A stretch of DNA of 9,941 nucleotides, taken from assembly GCA_002414125.1 (NCBI GenBank), contig DHYN01000030.1, forward strand, positions 2,104 through 12,044, given 5' to 3'. The notes beneath the pieces were generated by a model that saw only the letters and a program-made list of their open reading frames with translations, ran no database searches and was not told the origin of the DNA. This DNA comes from Ruminococcus sp. UBA5129 (lineage in GTDB: Bacteria; Bacillota; Clostridia; Oscillospirales; Ruminococcaceae). Each line of letters begins with the position of its first letter. The first letter of the stretch is position 1. The translations under genes and the position numbers were made by a program. Below are positions 7,310 through 9,941 of this stretch, in pieces.

Positions 7310-8502
7310 TCTTCAACCTCCTTGCTTTCGCCGTTGACTATGACTACTTTTGCGATTTTCTTTTCCTTAGCGTACTCACGGACTGTATCGAGGTCGTCCG
7401 AGAGCGCATTTTCAACGATAAGACCCTGTGCTCTCAGACGCTGAGCCTCCTTGAATGCTGCCACACGGCATCCGTCTGCCGCAAACACAACAGCATCCGC
7501 GCCGTTAGCTGTCTTAGTCTGCACGTTTTTAGCCATTGCTTTCTCGATGCCGTTGACATTGACGCCAAAGCCGACCGCGGGCACATCATAGCCGAATTCC
7601 GAGATGAGCCTGTCATATCGTCCGCCCGAGATAACCTCGTCACCGTGACCCTGAAGATAGCCTTTTATTATGAGACCCGTATAGTAGTCAGTCTTGTTTA
7701 CGAGACCCAGATCCACAGTGATCGTACCGTTTTCGCCGCATATCTCGGAAGCCTCGCAATAGATCTCGCGAAGCTCATCGAGAACCTCCTTGATACCGTC
7801 AATAGGCATAAGCTGAGCAGCCTTGTCGAATACCTCCTCGCCTCCGAATAGTGCAGGAAGCTTTTTGAGTGCGGTCGTGACCGTATTGTTTCCGATAGAA
7901 TCAAGCATGTCGTTGAGCGCAGGGAAATTCTTTGTCTCTATGAGCTTGCGAATCGTTTCTTTATCGTGTTCGGTCACACCGAGGTGGCTGACAAGGCACT
8001 TGAAAATGCCTATGTGACCAAGTTCAAGCGAGTAAGTCAGTCCGAACGAGCTGAGAGCCTCGGCAGCCATTGAGATCACCTCGAGATCGGCAGTCCTCAG
8101 AGGCGAACCGATAAGCTCGATGCCTGCCTGTGAGATCTCATCGCTTCTGCCCTTGAGCGCAGGCTCGGGACGATATACCGTCTGATCGTAGCAAAGCCTC
8201 AGCGGCAACATAGCGTCTTTAAGGCGTGTTGCAACGACTCTTGCGATCGGCATTGTCGAATCGGGTCTCATTACGAGAAGCCGCCCCTTGTTATCGGTAA
8301 GCTTGTACATATTCTCCTGCGGAAAATACGATGAATTGAGATTGAAAACATCGTAGAATTCGAGTCCGGGCGTTATCATCTCGCTGTAGCCGCATCCTAT
8401 AAAAAGTCCGAGAAGCCTGCTCTCTATATCGCGTCTGACAGCGCACTCGCCGAAAAGAAGATCTCGTGTTCCTTCGGGAGTGATAAGGTCGTAATTTTTC
8501 AT
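7306..8502 (-). CDS. hisZ: ATP phosphoribosyltransferase regulatory subunit HisZ
   Basis: HisZ is a histidyl-tRNA synthetase paralogue that binds short HisG and mediates histidine feedback. The 398-residue product shows the class II core: DLITPEGTRDLL (5-16), VMRPDSTMPIARV (77-89), the motif 2 region YRPEPALKGRSDEISQAGIE (110-129) and motif 3 SGGRYDRL (292-299). In true synthetases a LVRGLDYY motif carries an arginine needed for aminoacylation. Here the stretch is LVNKTDYY with Asn269, which argues for HisZ, as does its place immediately before hisG. Residues from about 334 form a short alpha/beta tail resembling a trimmed anticodon-binding domain, a length also known from Bacillus HisZ. The ATG at 8502 is preferred over an in-frame TTG at 8514, because GGAGG lies five bases before it. 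It is the first gene of the operon. Confidence 0.95.
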   Translation of the reverse strand: MKNYDLITPEGTRDLLFGECAVRRDIESRLLGLFIGCGYSEMITPGLEFYDVFNLNSSYFPQENMYKLTDNKGRLLVMRPDSTMPIARVVATRLKDAMLPLRLCYDQTVYRPEPALKGRSDEISQAGIELIGSPLRTADLEVISMAAEALSSFGLTYSLELGHIGIFKCLVSHLGVTEHDKETIRKLIETKNFPALNDMLDSIGNNTVTTALKKLPALFGGEEVFDKAAQLMPIDGIKEVLDELREIYCEASEICGENGTITVDLGLVNKTDYYTGLIIKGYLQGHGDEVISGGRYDRLISEFGYDVPAVGFGVNVNGIEKAMAKNVQTKTANGADAVVFAADGCRVAAFKEAQRLRAQGLIVENALSDDLDTVREYAKEKKIAKVVIVNGESKEVEE

Positions 8503-8507
8503 AAATA

Positions 8508-8512
8508 CCTCC
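8508..8512 (-). promoter_or_regulatory. Ribosome binding site of hisZ
   Basis: GGAGG on the minus strand lies five bases before the ATG at 8502. It overlaps the codons that would be read if translation began at the in-frame TTG at 8514, so it decides in favour of the ATG. Confidence 0.85.
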
Positions 8513-8523
8513 AAAGCATCACT

Positions 8524-8546
8524 TTAGCGTGCTAACATGCTAACAT
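8524..8546 (-). promoter_or_regulatory. Probable repressor operator of the his operon (three GCTAA half-sites)
   Basis: On the plus strand, TTAGC-GT-GCTAA at 8524-8535 is a perfect inverted repeat with a two-base centre. The right arm is then repeated in tandem: GCTAACAT occurs at 8531-8538 and again at 8539-8546. The array therefore has one arm in one orientation and two in the other, eight bases apart. It covers part of the -10 element and the expected transcription start, where a bound protein would block RNA polymerase. It may be bound by a TrpR-like regulator of the YerC/HisR type proposed for his operons of Bacillota. I recall that family but cannot confirm that its motif matches. Confidence 0.6.
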
Positions 8547-8573
8547 GATACCATATTATCATAAAAAAGTCAA
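8545..8573 (-). promoter_or_regulatory. Sigma-A type promoter of the his operon
   Basis: Read on the minus strand, TTGACT (8568-8573, one mismatch to the -35 consensus) is followed after exactly 17 bases by TATCAT (8545-8550, one mismatch to the -10 consensus). The -35 element begins one base after the polC stop codon. Transcription would start near 8538, leaving a leader of about 36 bases before hisZ. That is too short for a T-box or a leader-peptide attenuator, so control is likely at initiation. Confidence 0.85.
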
Positions 8574-8574
8574 G

Positions 8575-9941
8575 TTAAAAAAAGCTCATTTGAGTAGAAT
8601 CGGGAAGATTTCCCAAAGCTCCTATGTTTTTCAACATGTCAATTGTGGTTTTTGACACACCACTCATCTGCTGGAACTCCTCTACCGAGATGAATCCGCC
8701 ACGCTGAACGGCTTCATAAATTCCCTTTGCGGCGTTCTCACCGACACCGCTCATAGCCGCGAACGGTATTCTGAGCTTGCCGTCCTCAAGAAGATAATCC
8801 ACCGCGTGCGACTTGAAAAGGTCGATCGGCAGGAACTCATATCCGCGGCAGAGCATTTCATTTGCGATCAAAAGTATTTCGTACAGATCGCTCTCCTTTT
8901 TACTTCTTGCATTGCCGAGCTCGAGCAGCTCCTCTATCTTCGCGCGTACCGCAGTCTTGCCCTGAACTACAAGCTCGGCATCCATATCCTGACCTCTTAC
9001 CGAAAAGTAGGTCGCATAATACTCGAGCGGTTTTCTCAGCTTGAACCAACCGAGCTTGATTGCCGCGATAACGTATGCGGCGGCGTGAGCCTTGGGGAAC
9101 ATGTATTTGATCTTGAGACAGCTATCGATATACCACTGCGGGACGTTGTGATCGAGAAGCATCTGTATTCTCTCTGGAGTGAACGTTTTAGGAGCCTTTC
9201 CCTTACGTGTGTCCTCCATGATTTGAAACGCCTGCTTCGGCTCAACACCCTTGTACAGCAGGTAGGTCATGATGCTGTCACGCGTTCCGATAACCTCTGA
9301 GATCGTGCACGTTCCGTTGGCGATGAGATCCTTTGCATTGCCGAGCCATACGTCCGTACCGTGCGACAGTCCCGAGATTTGCAGGAAGTCACCGAATTTC
9401 GTGGGTTTTGCATCAAGGAGCATACCGATCGTGAAATTAGTTCCCATTTCGGGAAGTCCGAGACTTCCCGTCTTGCAGAATATCTCCTCGCTCGTAACAT
9501 CGAGCACAGAGCAGTCGGTACACATTTTTATTACATCTGGATCGGATGTCGGAACGTCCTTTATCTCTATTCCCGTAAGGTCTTCAAGGTGCTTATACAG
9601 TGTCGGAACAACGTGTCCGAGCTCATCGAGCTTGAGGATAGTATCGTGGAGCGAATGAAAGTCGAAATGCGTTGTAATGATGTCCGAATCGGCGGAATCG
9701 GCAGGATGCTGGATCGGTGTAAAGTCGTAGACCTCATAATCCGACGGGACAACTACCATTCCTCCCGGGTGCTGACCTGTCGTCCTTTTTACGCCTGTGC
9801 AGCCGATCGCGAGACGGCTCATTTCGCTGTTATTGAGCTGGATACCTGTCTCCTCACAGTATTTCTTGACATATCCGTAAGCTGTTTTCTCCTGAACGCC
9901 CGAGATCGTGCCTGCCTTGAACACGTTCGCCTTGCCGAACT
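8575..9941 (-). CDS. polC: DNA polymerase III PolC, C-terminal part (start lies beyond the window)
   Basis: PolC is the replicative DNA polymerase of low-GC Gram-positive bacteria. The frame is open to the window edge. About 454 residues are visible, roughly the last third of a protein usually near 1,440 residues. Clear PolC marks are [13 protein letters not shown], then [20 protein letters not shown], whose THFDFH aspartate is probably the third catalytic acidic residue of the palm, and [15 protein letters not shown] in the fingers region. The protein ends in QMSFF, matching the C-terminal QxSLF-type peptide that binds the sliding clamp, so this end is complete. The PHP, exonuclease and first palm motifs lie outside the window. 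No terminator is visible after the stop; the his promoter begins at once, so some read-through into hisZ is possible. Confidence 0.97.
   Translation of the reverse strand, partial: FGKANVFKAGTISGVQEKTAYGYVKKYCEETGIQLNNSEMSRLAIGCTGVKRTTGQHPGGMVVVPSDYEVYDFTPIQHPADSADSDIITTHFDFHSLHDTILKLDELGHVVPTLYKHLEDLTGIEIKDVPTSDPDVIKMCTDCSVLDVTSEEIFCKTGSLGLPEMGTNFTIGMLLDAKPTKFGDFLQISGLSHGTDVWLGNAKDLIANGTCTISEVIGTRDSIMTYLLYKGVEPKQAFQIMEDTRKGKAPKTFTPERIQMLLDHNVPQWYIDSCLKIKYMFPKAHAAAYVIAAIKLGWFKLRKPLEYYATYFSVRGQDMDAELVVQGKTAVRAKIEELLELGNARSKKESDLYEILLIANEMLCRGYEFLPIDLFKSHAVDYLLEDGKLRIPFAAMSGVGENAAKGIYEAVQRGGFISVEEFQQMSGVSKTTIDMLKNIGALGNLPDSTQMSFF

Noticed and set aside
7306..8514. Histidyl-tRNA synthetase (hisS) as identity of the first his gene
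   Set aside because: The synthetase arginine in the LVRGLDYY motif is Asn269 here, and the gene is coupled to a short hisG, so HisZ fits better.
8503..8574. T-box or histidine leader-peptide attenuator before hisZ
   Set aside because: The leader is only about 36 bases from the predicted start point to hisZ, with no T-box sequence, no His codon run and no terminator stem with a T-run.
8503..8574. Intrinsic terminator of polC
   Set aside because: The only inverted repeat is the short TTAGC/GCTAA element, whose two-base loop is too small for an RNA hairpin and which has no T-run after it.

Overview
The window is almost entirely one minus-strand histidine biosynthesis operon, preceded by the 3' part of the gene for the Gram-positive replicative DNA polymerase PolC. 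PolC, the short HisG with a separate HisZ, and strong GGAGG-type ribosome binding sites on nearly every gene point to a member of the Bacillota. The sequence style suggests Clostridia, most likely a Ruminococcus-like gut bacterium; that last step is impression, not proof.

Layout in the direction of transcription (from high to low coordinates): polC C-terminal part (9941-8575); a short intergenic region (8574-8503) with a near-consensus sigma-A promoter and an overlapping array of GCTAA half-sites that looks like a repressor operator; then hisZ, hisG, hisD, a 66-base gap with a weak hairpin, hisC, hisB, hisH, hisA, hisF, a small three-helix membrane protein of unknown function, a lipoprotein of unknown function, and the beginning of hisI, which runs off the window edge. 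Most junctions overlap by 1 or 4 bases (TAATG/TGATG or ATGA), so translation is probably coupled through most of the operon. There is no gene-free stretch over 300 bases.

The his genes cover these steps: HisZ/HisG (ATP + PRPP to phosphoribosyl-ATP), HisI (phosphoribosyl-AMP ring opening), HisA (isomerase), HisH/HisF (glutaminase and cyclase), HisB (dehydratase), HisC (aminotransferase) and HisD (the final two oxidations). HisE and histidinol-phosphate phosphatase are not in the window. HisE could be fused to, or follow, hisI beyond the left edge.

The part not explained by textbook histidine synthesis is the pair of unknown envelope genes between hisF and hisI. Each is joined to the gene before it by an ATGA overlap. 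The other point worth checking is the operator-like array on the promoter. I see no mobile element, CRISPR array, rRNA or tRNA, and nothing that amounts to a clear new multi-gene system.
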